DNA of 64,000 nt from Gemmatimonas sp. (GCF_021298855.1 NZ_JAJTHI010000007.1:62001-126000), one strand, 5' to 3'. Positions 9,807-17,819 are shown, numbered from the stretch's first letter. Made by a program: numbers and translations. The notes: generated from the letters alone by a model not told the origin.

Positions 9807-11210
9807 TCAGTTGGGAAGCGCACGCAGGGCGGCGGCGCGCTCGAGTTCCACCACACGGGAGGCGTAGGCGAAGCGGCTGATGACGCGGTTGAGCGCGGCG
9901 GCGGTGGCACTCGAGCGGGCGCCGAAGAACTCCACCTGCGTGGCCAGCCCTTCCGCGAAGCGACGCTGCACGAGGGCGAAGGCGCGTTCGGCCGAGGCGG
10001 CACGATCATCAGCCGCCGCCAGCATGGCCCGGGCGGCGGTGACCGCGTCCACGGCATTGCGCACTTGCACGCTCACCGCGCGGACCGCTTCGCGCTGCCG
10101 GTATTGCGCCTCCACGCGCGTGGCCTGGGCCTGCTCCCGCCGTGCCGCGTCCTGGGTGCCATTGAAGACGTTCCACGAGAGTACGAGCGAGGCAATCCCC
10201 ACGTCGTTGTCGCGGTCGAATCGATAGCGGTTGCCCTGCACGCCGTAGCTGGCGGCGAGGCCGACGTTCGGCAGAAACGCCGCCGCGGCGGCCCGTTCCT
10301 GCGCACGGGCGATGGCGATGCCACTCGCACTTTGCGCAAGCTCCTCGCGGCGTTGCAGCGCCGCCGCCACGAGGACGTCGCCGTCGGTGAGGCCGGCGGC
10401 GAGCATGGTGCTGTCGTCCACGAGGGCGATGGGCGCCTCGTCGGCGGCATTGCGCAGCAGGTTGAATCCGCGGCGTGCGGCATCACGCTGCCGCCGGGTG
10501 TCTTCCAGCTGCTGCTGCAGTTCGCTGCGTTCGGCGCGCGCGCGCAGGAGCACATCCGGGGTGGCCTGTCCGTTGGCAATGAGGCGCTCGCTCACCCGGA
10601 GGTTTTCGTCGAGCACCGGCACGGTGGCCTCGAGCGTTTCGACGGCGCGGACGGCGGTCGCGTACCCCAGCCACGCCTGCTGCACATCGGCGGCGAGTTG
10701 CCGCATGGCGGCGCGCCGCGCACTACCCACCAGATCCCGCTGGGCCCGCGCCGCGGCGCGGGCGGCAAAGAGCGCGTCGTTGAAGACCGGCAGCTGCAGC
10801 TCGAGCCTGGTCTCCTGCCGGAACGGCAACGTGGCGGCGACATCGGTGGGGAAGCGCTGTTGTCCCAGCAGCTGATTGAGCGCGCCGTAGGCCGGATTGA
10901 TGAAGTCGCCGATGTTCACGACCCCGCTGAACTCCGAGTAGCGGGCGTTGAGGCCCAGCGACGGCAGGAGGCGACCGTTGGCTTCGCGCATTCCGGCGTC
11001 GGCGCGACGAAGTGCTTCCCGCTGCTGCGCGAGCGAGAGGTTCTCGCGGAGCGCCTCATTGACGTAGCCGTCGAGCAGCTCACGCGCGGTGCCAGACTGC
11101 TGAGCAGCCACCGGCGTGGCGGCGAGCGCTGCCATCAGGGGAGCGGCGAGCAGCGCCACGACAGGTGCCGTGAGCCACGGACGACATGACCTCGGTTTGT
11201 TGGTGAACAT
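9807..11210 (-). CDS. TolC-family outer-membrane efflux protein
   Basis: The 467-residue product has a signal peptide ending near PVAAQQ and two copies of the long-helix outer-membrane efflux protein domain (heptad-rich Ala/Arg/Gln helices such as ALRRADAGMREANGRLLPSL, mirrored in the second half). Such proteins form the trimeric outer-membrane channel of RND pumps. It is the first structural gene of the pump unit. A palindromic operator-like site overlaps its promoter region only about 12-30 bases upstream of the ATG at 11210, implying a very short leader or leaderless transcript. Confidence 0.93.
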   Translation of the reverse strand: MFTNKPRSCRPWLTAPVVALLAAPLMAALAATPVAAQQSGTARELLDGYVNEALRENLSLAQQREALRRADAGMREANGRLLPSLGLNARYSEFSGVVNIGDFINPAYGALNQLLGQQRFPTDVAATLPFRQETRLELQLPVFNDALFAARAAARAQRDLVGSARRAAMRQLAADVQQAWLGYATAVRAVETLEATVPVLDENLRVSERLIANGQATPDVLLRARAERSELQQQLEDTRRQRDAARRGFNLLRNAADEAPIALVDDSTMLAAGLTDGDVLVAAALQRREELAQSASGIAIARAQERAAAAAFLPNVGLAASYGVQGNRYRFDRDNDVGIASLVLSWNVFNGTQDAARREQAQATRVEAQYRQREAVRAVSVQVRNAVDAVTAARAMLAAADDRAASAERAFALVQRRFAEGLATQVEFFGARSSATAAALNRVISRFAYASRVVELERAAALRALPN

Positions 11211-11221
11211 CGCTATTTGGA

Positions 11222-11239
11222 CTAACAGTGTTAGGTCAA
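11222..11239. promoter_or_regulatory. Candidate TetR operator before the efflux genes
   Basis: Plus strand CTAACAGTGTTAGGTCAA. The first 13 bases are a perfect palindrome (CTAACA-G-TGTTAG). On the minus strand the site contains TTGACC, a plausible -35 element for the efflux genes. A related sequence lies before tetR at 11969-11986, with 14 of 18 bases identical. Repressor binding here would cover the -35 and spacer. This is seen in the sequence; the protein that binds it is inferred. Confidence 0.65.
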
Positions 11240-11291
11240 CGAGCCGAAAGAAAGGCGCCGAAGCGCCCGGAGAGCAACAAGAACTGGTCGG

Positions 11292-11945
11292 TCAGCGCGG
11301 GTATCGAACGGCGCCCTTGATGAGCGTATCGCACATGGTGCGCACCGTGAGCCGCGGGTCGTTAAGCACGATGTGCGGGTCGTGACAGTGCGTATACCAG
11401 AGGGCGATCACGCCGTGGATGCCGCCCCAGAACATCTGGGCGAGTTCGACGGGGTCGGTAAGCTCCGGCCGGTACAGGCCTTTGGCGATGCCTTCCTGGA
11501 CCGTGGCGAACAGGAACTGGTAGGCATCCTCATCGGGCATCTTGAATCCGTTTCCTTGGGCATCAATACGCTCATGATTTAATGGTGTCATGAACATGAA
11601 TCGATACTGGCTTGTATTCTCCATAGCGAAGTCCGTATAGGCCATGCCCATGGCACGGAGGCGCTCGACTGGGTTCTCGATGCGCCCGATACTGTACATC
11701 GCCTGGCCGAGCGCCGAAAAGTCGGCCATGCACAGCTCGACGATGAGCGCGTCCTTGTCGCGGAAATGATGGTAGATGGCCGTGGGGGTGTAGCCGATCT
11801 TTGCCGCGATGGCCCGCATGGTGGTGGCTTCGACACCCTCCGTCACGAACAGCTCGCGCGCCGCGTCGAGGATGGCCTGACGCGTTTCGGCCTTCTGCCG
11901 TTCCCGGCGGGCCAGCGATGCGGTGCGGATGACGGAGGTGGTCAC
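11292..11945 (-). CDS. TetR-family transcriptional repressor
   Basis: The product, about 217 residues, has an N-terminal helix-turn-helix typical of TetR: RQAILDAARELFVTEGVEATTMRAIAAKIGYTPTAIYHHF. The C-terminal half is a helical ligand-binding domain that resembles the TetR_C_33/WHG-type regulators, though I am less sure of the subtype. The same-strand efflux genes follow after 81 bases and share an operator-like motif with this gene's own promoter, so it probably represses both itself and the pump. The GTG at 11945 is the best start; further upstream lies a near-consensus promoter, which leaves almost no 5' leader. The inducer is unknown. Confidence 0.92.
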   Translation of the reverse strand: MTTSVIRTASLARRERQKAETRQAILDAARELFVTEGVEATTMRAIAAKIGYTPTAIYHHFRDKDALIVELCMADFSALGQAMYSIGRIENPVERLRAMGMAYTDFAMENTSQYRFMFMTPLNHERIDAQGNGFKMPDEDAYQFLFATVQEGIAKGLYRPELTDPVELAQMFWGGIHGVIALWYTHCHDPHIVLNDPRLTVRTMCDTLIKGAVRYPR

Positions 11946-11952
11946 AAGCGGA

Positions 11953-11981
11953 AGAGTACGGCATTCACCTAACGCTGTCAA
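11953..11981 (-). promoter_or_regulatory. Promoter of tetR
   Basis: On the minus strand TTGACA (11976-11981) is followed after 17 bases by TACTCT (11953-11958). This is a near-consensus sigma-70 promoter. Transcription should begin at about 11946, next to the GTG start codon, so the message may be leaderless. The -35 hexamer lies inside the operator-like site at 11969-11986. Confidence 0.65.
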
Positions 11982-11986
11982 GTCAA
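11969..11986. promoter_or_regulatory. Candidate TetR operator in the tetR promoter
   Basis: Plus strand CTAACGCTGTCAAGTCAA, matching the site at 11222-11239 in 14 of 18 positions and in the same orientation. It overlaps the -35 hexamer of the tetR promoter. Occupancy would give negative autoregulation. Confidence 0.6.
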
Positions 11987-12081
11987 TTCGAATAGGGGAC
12001 TCCCGGACGTCGGAGGCCCTGCCGACGTGGCCCCTCGGGCCTCGAACCTCCGAGGACTTCTGTTTTCCGATTTCTGGTATG

Positions 12082-12111
12082 CTTCGGACCTCCGACCTCC
12101 GACCTCCGAAG
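12082..12111. repeat. Small hairpin with 7-bp tandem repeat
   Basis: ACCTCCG is repeated three times at 12088-12108. The repeat is flanked by complementary heptamers CTTCGGA (12082-12088) and TCCGAAG (12105-12111), so the block can fold into a hairpin. It lies just downstream of the carrier gene end and may act as a transcript end, but it has no T-tract. The 145-base gap between tetR and the carrier gene holds nothing else recognisable apart from a short CGTCGG...CCGACG inverted repeat. Confidence 0.6.
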
Positions 12112-12126
12112 ACACCCGCCCCCGCC

Positions 12127-13389
12127 CTATCCCCGTTCCATTCGGCTGTTCCGCCGCCCCAGCCACAGCGCCACCCCCAGCCAGAGGAAGCTCATGGGCG
12201 CCGCCATCAGCGAAATCGTCCCCGCTGCCAATCCGGCTGTCGACAGCCCCGCGTACGACCACGCCCCGATCTGATCGCCGCCGCGGTACACGAACGTATC
12301 GATGAAATTCTTGGCCTTGTACCGGTCCTCGGGAGGCACCACGGTGAACAGCACCTCGCGCGCCGGTCGCCCGAAGGCGTACTCCCCGGCCCGCCGCAAC
12401 ACCTGGAAGAGCACGAACACCGTGAGGGTACCCCAGGTCCCCAGCGCGACGAAGCCCACCAGGCTCAGCACCGGCATGATCGCGAGGGTGGCGCCAACCC
12501 CCAGCCACTTGATGACCCGGCCGGTCACGAACAGCTGCGCCAGTATGGTGAGGCTCTGCACCACCGTGTCGATGGTGGCGAGAAAGGCCGTGCGGGCCTC
12601 GCGATCGGCGTAGCGCGCCCCCACGATCTCCGCCTGCTGGAAGTACAGCACCGTGGACCCGATCGTGAAGAGCAGCATGTAGGCGCAGATGCCCAGCAGA
12701 TAGGGACTCGTGAGCACGTGGGTAATTCCCGCCAGCGACGAGCCGCCCACCGATTCGTCGGCCGCGTCACGCGCCCGCGTATCGTCGCGGAAGCTCGGCG
12801 GGAATCGCCTGGCGGCCTGCACGGCACACTCGAGCAGTACCACACTCATTACCATGAGCACCGGCGTGCCCACCGCCTGCGCCAGTCGCGATGTGAGGAA
12901 TGCCCCGGCAAGCGCGCCCAGGGTGCCGCCCACACTGATGAAGCCGAACAGCCGCTTCCCCTGCTCAGGGCGGAAGCTGTCCGCCATGAACCCCCAGAAC
13001 ACCGAGGGGATGAACAGCGAGTAGATGCTGGTGAGGATCCAGAACGCCGGACCGAGGTACGGCTCCCACGTCACCGGTCCGTACTTGATGATGGCCGCGA
13101 AACCCAGCAGCAGCGCAATGAAGATGCGGTAGACGATGGGGATGAAGCGCCGCACCGGCAGCCGCGCCACGATGGCCGAATACACCGGATTCATGGCCAG
13201 CGTGGTGAGCAGCGTGCCGGTGAACAACCACGGCAACTTGTCGGTGCCCGCTGCCACGCCCGCCGCGTCGCGCACCGCCCGCAGGATGAAGTAGCTGGCG
13301 AGCGCGAAGAAGAAGTACGTGGCGGCGAGCAGGGTGGCCCGCTCTTCGCCCGGCTCGACCGTGCCGAGCCGAGAGAGAAAGCGCTTCAC
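12127..13389 (-). CDS. ATP/ADP-translocase-like (COG3202) MFS carrier
   Basis: The 420-residue integral membrane protein has about 12 hydrophobic segments. Its sequence follows the pattern of the bacterial ATP/ADP translocase-like group: ATYFFFALASYFILRAVRD near the start, LPWLFTGTLL, then FWGFMADSFRPEQGKRLFGF and GGTLGALAGAFLT. Characterised members of the wider family exchange nucleotides (ATP/ADP, NTPs, NAD) across membranes, but free-living bacterial homologues like this one have no established substrate. The GTG start at 13389 directly abuts the stop of the SDR gene, so the two are co-translated. It is the last gene of a four-gene operon. An alternative label is simply MFS transporter. 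Confidence 0.75.
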   Translation of the reverse strand: MKRFLSRLGTVEPGEERATLLAATYFFFALASYFILRAVRDAAGVAAGTDKLPWLFTGTLLTTLAMNPVYSAIVARLPVRRFIPIVYRIFIALLLGFAAIIKYGPVTWEPYLGPAFWILTSIYSLFIPSVFWGFMADSFRPEQGKRLFGFISVGGTLGALAGAFLTSRLAQAVGTPVLMVMSVVLLECAVQAARRFPPSFRDDTRARDAADESVGGSSLAGITHVLTSPYLLGICAYMLLFTIGSTVLYFQQAEIVGARYADREARTAFLATIDTVVQSLTILAQLFVTGRVIKWLGVGATLAIMPVLSLVGFVALGTWGTLTVFVLFQVLRRAGEYAFGRPAREVLFTVVPPEDRYKAKNFIDTFVYRGGDQIGAWSYAGLSTAGLAAGTISLMAAPMSFLWLGVALWLGRRNSRMERG

Positions 13390-14439
13390 TCAGCGACCAG
13401 CTCTGGCGCGCCACTCCGCCAGCACCTGTTGCTCCTTCTCCGGGGCAAGGCCGGCCTTGAGCTGCGCCTGTCGTTCGGGCGACTGCTGGTGGAAGTACGT
13501 CAGCGTGTCGCGCGCCGTCTGGGCGAGCGGCCGGAAGGTGAGCCCCGCCTGCACCGCCTTGCTGATGTTCATGCGCGCCCACCCGGCACTGTTGCCGCGG
13601 GGCGGCATCCACACCGGCAGATCGGCGTACGGGCGCAGCTTGCGCGCGAGCAGGAAGTCGGCGTCCACCCAGGTGAAGCGGGTGTCGCTGGTGGTCACCG
13701 CCTTGCAGCCGTACAGCATCTCGCTCATGGTGAGGCCGTACTGCGGGCCCACCACGTTGTAGGTCCCGGTGGCGTCGGCTTCGCACAGCCGCACGATGAA
13801 CTCGGTGAGGTCCCGCTGATCAATGAAGGCCACGGGATCGTCGGGGGTGCCCGGCGCCAGCATCTCGCCCCCCTGCTCCACGCGAATGGGCCAGTACGAG
13901 AAGCGATCCGTGAGATCGCCCGGGCCCACGATGAGCCCCGGGCGCACGATGAGCGTCTTGTTCTCGCCGAAGGTGGCCTTCGCGTCCATCTCGCCGCGCA
14001 CCTTCCGCTCGCCGTAGCTGGCATCCTTCTCGGTGGCGTCGGGGGCCGACGGCGCGTTGAGCTGATCGACATCGGCTTCACTGATGCCGATCTTCCCCCG
14101 GTTCTTGTAGGTGCTGAGGGTACTCACGAACACGTACTTGCCCACGTTCGGCGCCAGGACGGCGCCGGCCTCACGCACCCAGCGCGGCACCTGCACCGGG
14201 TTGTCGATCACCACATCCCACGTGCGACCGTCCAGTGCCTTGTAGCCGCCCGGCGCGTTGCGGTCACCAATGAGCTTTTCGACCTTGGGGAACAGCGTCG
14301 GGTTCGTGACGCCACGATTGAACAGCGTCACGGTGTGGCCGCGCGAGAGCGCGTACTCCACCTGGTGCGGGCCAATAAACCCCGTGCCACCGAGGATGAG
14401 AATGCGCAGCGGCTTGATGGGCGTGTTGTGGACAGCCAT
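13390..14439 (-). CDS. NAD-dependent epimerase/dehydratase-like SDR, cytoplasmic copy
   Basis: The 349-residue protein is an extended short-chain dehydrogenase. The Rossmann glycine motif GGTGFIG is at residues 17-23 and a Y-G-E-R-K catalytic pair (YxxxK) follows the ADVDQLNAPSAPDATEKD region. It ends with a helical tail (LAPEKEQQVLAEWRARAGR) also found in its upstream neighbour. No signal peptide is present. The ATG at 14439 is preceded by an AGGGAGA ribosome site inside the end of the upstream gene, two bases after its stop. The closely related adjacent gene carries a Tat signal, so this is a local duplication. Substrate, probably a nucleotide-sugar or similar, is unknown. Confidence 0.88.
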   Translation of the reverse strand: MAVHNTPIKPLRILILGGTGFIGPHQVEYALSRGHTVTLFNRGVTNPTLFPKVEKLIGDRNAPGGYKALDGRTWDVVIDNPVQVPRWVREAGAVLAPNVGKYVFVSTLSTYKNRGKIGISEADVDQLNAPSAPDATEKDASYGERKVRGEMDAKATFGENKTLIVRPGLIVGPGDLTDRFSYWPIRVEQGGEMLAPGTPDDPVAFIDQRDLTEFIVRLCEADATGTYNVVGPQYGLTMSEMLYGCKAVTTSDTRFTWVDADFLLARKLRPYADLPVWMPPRGNSAGWARMNISKAVQAGLTFRPLAQTARDTLTYFHQQSPERQAQLKAGLAPEKEQQVLAEWRARAGR

Positions 14440-14441
14440 GA

Positions 14442-15614
14442 TCAGTCTCCCTGCTTCGCGTGCCACGCGGCCAGTACCGCCTTCTCCTTCTCGGGCGCGA
14501 TGCCGGCGCGCGCCTTCTCCTGCTCTGCCGCCGGACGGGTCTTGTACCAATCGAGCGTGCTCTTGGCCGTATCCGCCAGCGGGCGGAAGGTGAGACCCGC
14601 GGCGTAGGCCTTCTGGCAATTCACCTGCATGAAGCCGAGGGTGGGGCCCATGGCGGGTTGCCACACCGGCATTTCGCTCCAGGCGCGCACCTTCTGCTCG
14701 GCGAGGAAGTCCGCCGGCACCCAGGTGAACCTGGCGTCACTCGTGGTGACGCTCTTGATGCCGAGCAGCATTTCCGCGATGGTCGTCGGTCCCTTGGGGC
14801 CCGTGGCGTTGAACGTGCCCAACGTGTGGTTCTCACCGGTCCGCACGATCCACTCGCTCAGGTCGTGCACGTCCACATACTGCACGGGATCGTTCGGCGT
14901 GCCGGGTGCGAGAATCTCACCGCCCTTGTCGATGCGCACCGGCCAGTAGCTGAAGCGGTCGCTCAAGTCGCCGGGGCCCACGATGAGCCCCGGGCGCACG
15001 ATCGTCAGCTTGTCCTCGCCGAACTGCGTCTTCGCCTCGATCTCGGCGCGCACCTTGTTGGGGCCGTACGCCGCGCCGTCGTTGCTGGCCCAGATGGCTT
15101 CCGCGCCCGGCGTGTGCAGCGGGCCGTTCTCGTCCATCCCCGGCTTCGAGTAGTCGCTGAACACCGAGATGGTGGACACGAAGATGTATTGGCCCACGCG
15201 CCCCTTGAGTGCCTGCCCCGCATCGCGCACCCACGCCGGGTTGCGCACGGGATTGTCGATCACGACGTCCCACGTGCCCTTCTTCAGGCCGTCGTGGCCG
15301 CCGGCCACGTTGCGATCGCCGATGATGCGCGGGACCTTGGGGAAGAGGCCCGCATTGGTCTTGCCGCGATTGAACAGCGTGAGCTTGTGCCGGCGCGCGA
15401 GCGCGTACTCCACCTGCTGCGGCCCAATGAAGCCGGTGCCACCCAGAATGAGGATGCGCAGCGGCTTGGGCTGCGCGGTGCCGGTTTCGGGGCGATAGCC
15501 CAGCGGGCGCACCCCGTCGGCGGTGAAGGCCTCGGCGACGGCGGGGAGGCCGAGCCCCACCGCGCCACCGAGCACGGCGGACGTCTTGAGAAACTGCCGA
15601 CGGTCGAGCGTCAT
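14442..15614 (-). CDS. Tat-exported NAD-dependent epimerase/dehydratase-like SDR
   Basis: The 390-residue product begins MTLDRRQFLKTS followed by a mild hydrophobic stretch and an Ala-rich cleavage region, a standard twin-arginine signal. The Rossmann motif GGTGFIG is at 58-64 and the YxxxK pair appears as Y-G-P-N-K. The body is similar throughout to the next gene downstream, including shared GLIVGPGDLxDRFSYWP and TTSDxRFTWV segments. Tat export implies that it folds, probably with NAD(P) bound, before leaving the cytoplasm. The start at 15614 has AAGGAG six bases upstream. It follows the dipeptidase gene by 10 bases. Function in the periplasm is unknown. Confidence 0.9.
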   Translation of the reverse strand: MTLDRRQFLKTSAVLGGAVGLGLPAVAEAFTADGVRPLGYRPETGTAQPKPLRILILGGTGFIGPQQVEYALARRHKLTLFNRGKTNAGLFPKVPRIIGDRNVAGGHDGLKKGTWDVVIDNPVRNPAWVRDAGQALKGRVGQYIFVSTISVFSDYSKPGMDENGPLHTPGAEAIWASNDGAAYGPNKVRAEIEAKTQFGEDKLTIVRPGLIVGPGDLSDRFSYWPVRIDKGGEILAPGTPNDPVQYVDVHDLSEWIVRTGENHTLGTFNATGPKGPTTIAEMLLGIKSVTTSDARFTWVPADFLAEQKVRAWSEMPVWQPAMGPTLGFMQVNCQKAYAAGLTFRPLADTAKSTLDWYKTRPAAEQEKARAGIAPEKEKAVLAAWHAKQGD

Positions 15615-15624
15615 GGGACTCCTT

Positions 15625-16995
15625 TCAGGGCGTGATCTTCCGGTCGAGTAGCTGGATGGTCTTCGTGGACGCCGGGCGCTCCTTGCGGAGGCGCGCGGAT
15701 ACCGCTTCCGCCCGGGAAAGGGCGCGCAACACATTCTCGCCGGCGAGGCCACGGAGTTCCGTGTCGGTCCAGCCGCGCTTCACGAGCTCGGCCAGCAGGT
15801 ACGGATACTTCGACACATCCTCGAGCCCCTGCACTGTTTCGGTGATGCCGTCGTAGTCGCCACCCATGCCCACGTGCGCGGCACCGGCGACCTGCTTGAT
15901 ACGATCGAGATGGTCGGCAACATCACTGATGGTGGCGATGGGCGTGGGGTTGGCCTGCCGCCATGCTGCTACGGCCTTGAACTGCGCATCGTTGTCACCC
16001 GGGTAGCGCTTGGCCACCGAATCGCGCAGGCGATTGAGCGCGGCATCATGGTCGGCCACCTTTTGCGACACGAAGCCGGGCACGAAGGTCACCATCACCA
16101 CGCCGCCGTTCTTCGGCAGCCGCGCGAGAATGCTGTCGGGCACGTTACGCGGCACGTTGGTGACGGCGCGCGCGCTGGAGTGCGAGAAGATGACCGGCGC
16201 TTCGGTGGTGTTGAGCGCATCGCTCATGACCCCCGGCGACACGTGCGAGAGGTCCACCAGCATGCCAAGGCGGTTCATCTCGCGCACCACTTCCTTGCCG
16301 AAGTTGGTGAGCCCCCCGTGCTTGGGCGGCCCCGCGGCGGCATCGGCCCAGTCGAGCGTCACGTTGTGCGTGAGCGTCATGTAGCGCACGCCCAGATCGT
16401 AGTACGCGCGCAGCGCGCCGAGCGAGTTCTCGATGGCGTGCCCCCCTTCCATGCCCAGGAGCGACCCGATCTTCCCCTGAGCGTAGGCCTTGCGCACGTC
16501 GGCCGCGGTGAGTGCAGGGGTGAACACATCGGGATAGCGCGCAATGACACGGCGGGCGATGTCGATCTGTTCGAGCTGCACGCGCGCGTAGCCGCTGTCG
16601 CGCATGTCGCCGGGGATGTACACCGACCAGAACTGCCCGCCCACCTGCCCCTGCCGCAGCCGGGCAATGTCGGTCATCCCCTTGGTCTTCCGACGCAGGT
16701 TGTACGCCTCCACGTCGAGGGGCTTTTCCTTCTCCTCACGCATGGCCCAGGGCAGATCGTTGTGCCCATCCACGAGCGGCGTGAGGCGCAGCAGCCGGCG
16801 CACGTACGCCAGACGCACGTCGAGCGTGGTGTTGCGGAGGTCCTGCGTGGCCTTGCTGGTCGCGGCGGTCTTCTTGGCGGGCTGCTGTGCGGCGGCGGGG
16901 GTGGGGAGGGCCGCGACACAACCCGCGAACAGCAGGGGAGCGATCTGCTTGCGGGAAAAAGCGCTCAGGGATGCAGTGCGTGATGTATCCCGCAA
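15625..16995 (-). CDS. Membrane dipeptidase (peptidase M19), exported
   Basis: The product, about 456 residues, belongs to the renal-dipeptidase-like M19 family of zinc dipeptidases. Visible motifs are DGHNDLPW (metal-binding H-x-D), GMEGGHAIENSLGALRAYYDLG, LTHN, DLSHVSPGVM, FSHSSARAV and GGDYDGI. An N-terminal signal peptide ends near PTPAAAQQ, so the enzyme acts outside the cytoplasm. The start is uncertain: I chose TTG 16995, which gives a clean signal. The in-frame ATG at 17061 would require translation through a 14-bp tandem repeat that looks non-coding. First gene of the operon with the two SDR genes and the carrier. Confidence 0.9.
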   Translation of the reverse strand: MRDTSRTASLSAFSRKQIAPLLFAGCVAALPTPAAAQQPAKKTAATSKATQDLRNTTLDVRLAYVRRLLRLTPLVDGHNDLPWAMREEKEKPLDVEAYNLRRKTKGMTDIARLRQGQVGGQFWSVYIPGDMRDSGYARVQLEQIDIARRVIARYPDVFTPALTAADVRKAYAQGKIGSLLGMEGGHAIENSLGALRAYYDLGVRYMTLTHNVTLDWADAAAGPPKHGGLTNFGKEVVREMNRLGMLVDLSHVSPGVMSDALNTTEAPVIFSHSSARAVTNVPRNVPDSILARLPKNGGVVMVTFVPGFVSQKVADHDAALNRLRDSVAKRYPGDNDAQFKAVAAWRQANPTPIATISDVADHLDRIKQVAGAAHVGMGGDYDGITETVQGLEDVSKYPYLLAELVKRGWTDTELRGLAGENVLRALSRAEAVSARLRKERPASTKTIQLLDRKITP

Positions 16996-17037
16996 CCCTG
17001 CTTCCTGCCCCCTGCTCCCTGCCCCCTGCTCCCTGCC
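16996..17037. repeat. Three 14-bp tandem repeats
   Basis: CCCTGCTCCCTGCC is repeated three times head to tail (16996-17009 with one mismatch, 17010-17023, 17024-17037). It lies between the dipeptidase start and the esterase gene. The low complexity argues that this stretch is intergenic rather than an N-terminal extension. Confidence 0.8.
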
Positions 17038-17054
17038 CCGTAAACCACCGTCGT

Positions 17055-17819
17055 TCAGCATCCCAGTCGCTCCAGATAATGCGGAAGCATCTTGCGCCAC
17101 CACGGCCAGTCGTGGTTCACGTCGTGCCCCCACAGGTCGAAGATGTGGCCAATCCCCTTGCGGTCGAGCAGATCATGGAAGTCGCGCGCGTAATCGGGAC
17201 GCTCATAGGCGCCCTGACCGCTCACGATGGCGATGCGCGAATGGTGCCGCAGCTGGTCGAGCGCCCACCCTTCCACATTCGCCACGTACCACATGGGATT
17301 GTTGAAGTAGCAGTTGTCGTCGGAGTAGCCGTGGAAGTAGCTGGGCGACAGATCGAAGAACCCGCTCATGCCGATGGTGCCGCCGAACAGGTCGGGACGA
17401 CGGAAGAACGCATTGGCGGCGTGGAAGCAGCCGAAGCTGGCCCCGGTGGTGAGCGCGCGGGCGCTGCCGTCGCCGCAGAGGTGGCGGATGAACGGCGCCA
17501 CTTCCTCTTCCACGTAGTGCGAATAGAGCGCCTGGCGCCGTGCGCTTTCCGGCACGGGCAGTCCGCGATCCATCCAGGCGAGGCGGTTGATGCTGTCGAT
17601 CGAGAACACGCGGATCCGCCCCTGCTGCAGCAGCGGCTCGACGGCCTTGATGAGCCAGAAGCGTTCGTTCTCGAGGAAGTCGGCAGCCGCCGTGGGGAAG
17701 AGCAACACCGGCTGGCCGCGCCAACCGTAGCTCACGATGGGCATCTCGAGACCGAGTGCCGGGCTGCGCCACCGGTCGATGCGCCGGGGCAGATGCGGAT
17801 CCACGAACTGAGGGGACAT
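17055..17819 (-). CDS. Putative esterase, alpha/beta-hydrolase fold (COG4947-like)
   Basis: A 254-residue protein without signal peptide. It has a nucleophile elbow GASFGCFHA (Ser) in the middle and a late histidine in LWGHDVNHDWPWW, with Asp candidates between, consistent with a Ser-Asp-His hydrolase of the small putative-esterase group. The N-terminal part reads PALGLEMPIVSYGWRGQPVLLFPTAA, the usual first strands of the fold. Substrate is unknown. It is on the same strand as the GNAT gene upstream, 57 bases away. Confidence 0.82.
   Translation of the reverse strand: MSPQFVDPHLPRRIDRWRSPALGLEMPIVSYGWRGQPVLLFPTAAADFLENERFWLIKAVEPLLQQGRIRVFSIDSINRLAWMDRGLPVPESARRQALYSHYVEEEVAPFIRHLCGDGSARALTTGASFGCFHAANAFFRRPDLFGGTIGMSGFFDLSPSYFHGYSDDNCYFNNPMWYVANVEGWALDQLRHHSRIAIVSGQGAYERPDYARDFHDLLDRKGIGHIFDLWGHDVNHDWPWWRKMLPHYLERLGC

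Noticed and set aside
11923-14607. Long plus-strand frame across the carrier and SDR genes
   Set aside because: Crosses two convincing minus-strand genes, with no domain of its own.
16996-17037. CRISPR array
   Set aside because: Three short contiguous units without unique spacers; a simple tandem repeat.
16996-17061. N-terminal extension of the dipeptidase from ATG 17061
   Set aside because: Would translate the 14-bp tandem repeat before the signal peptide; the region looks intergenic. Not fully excluded.
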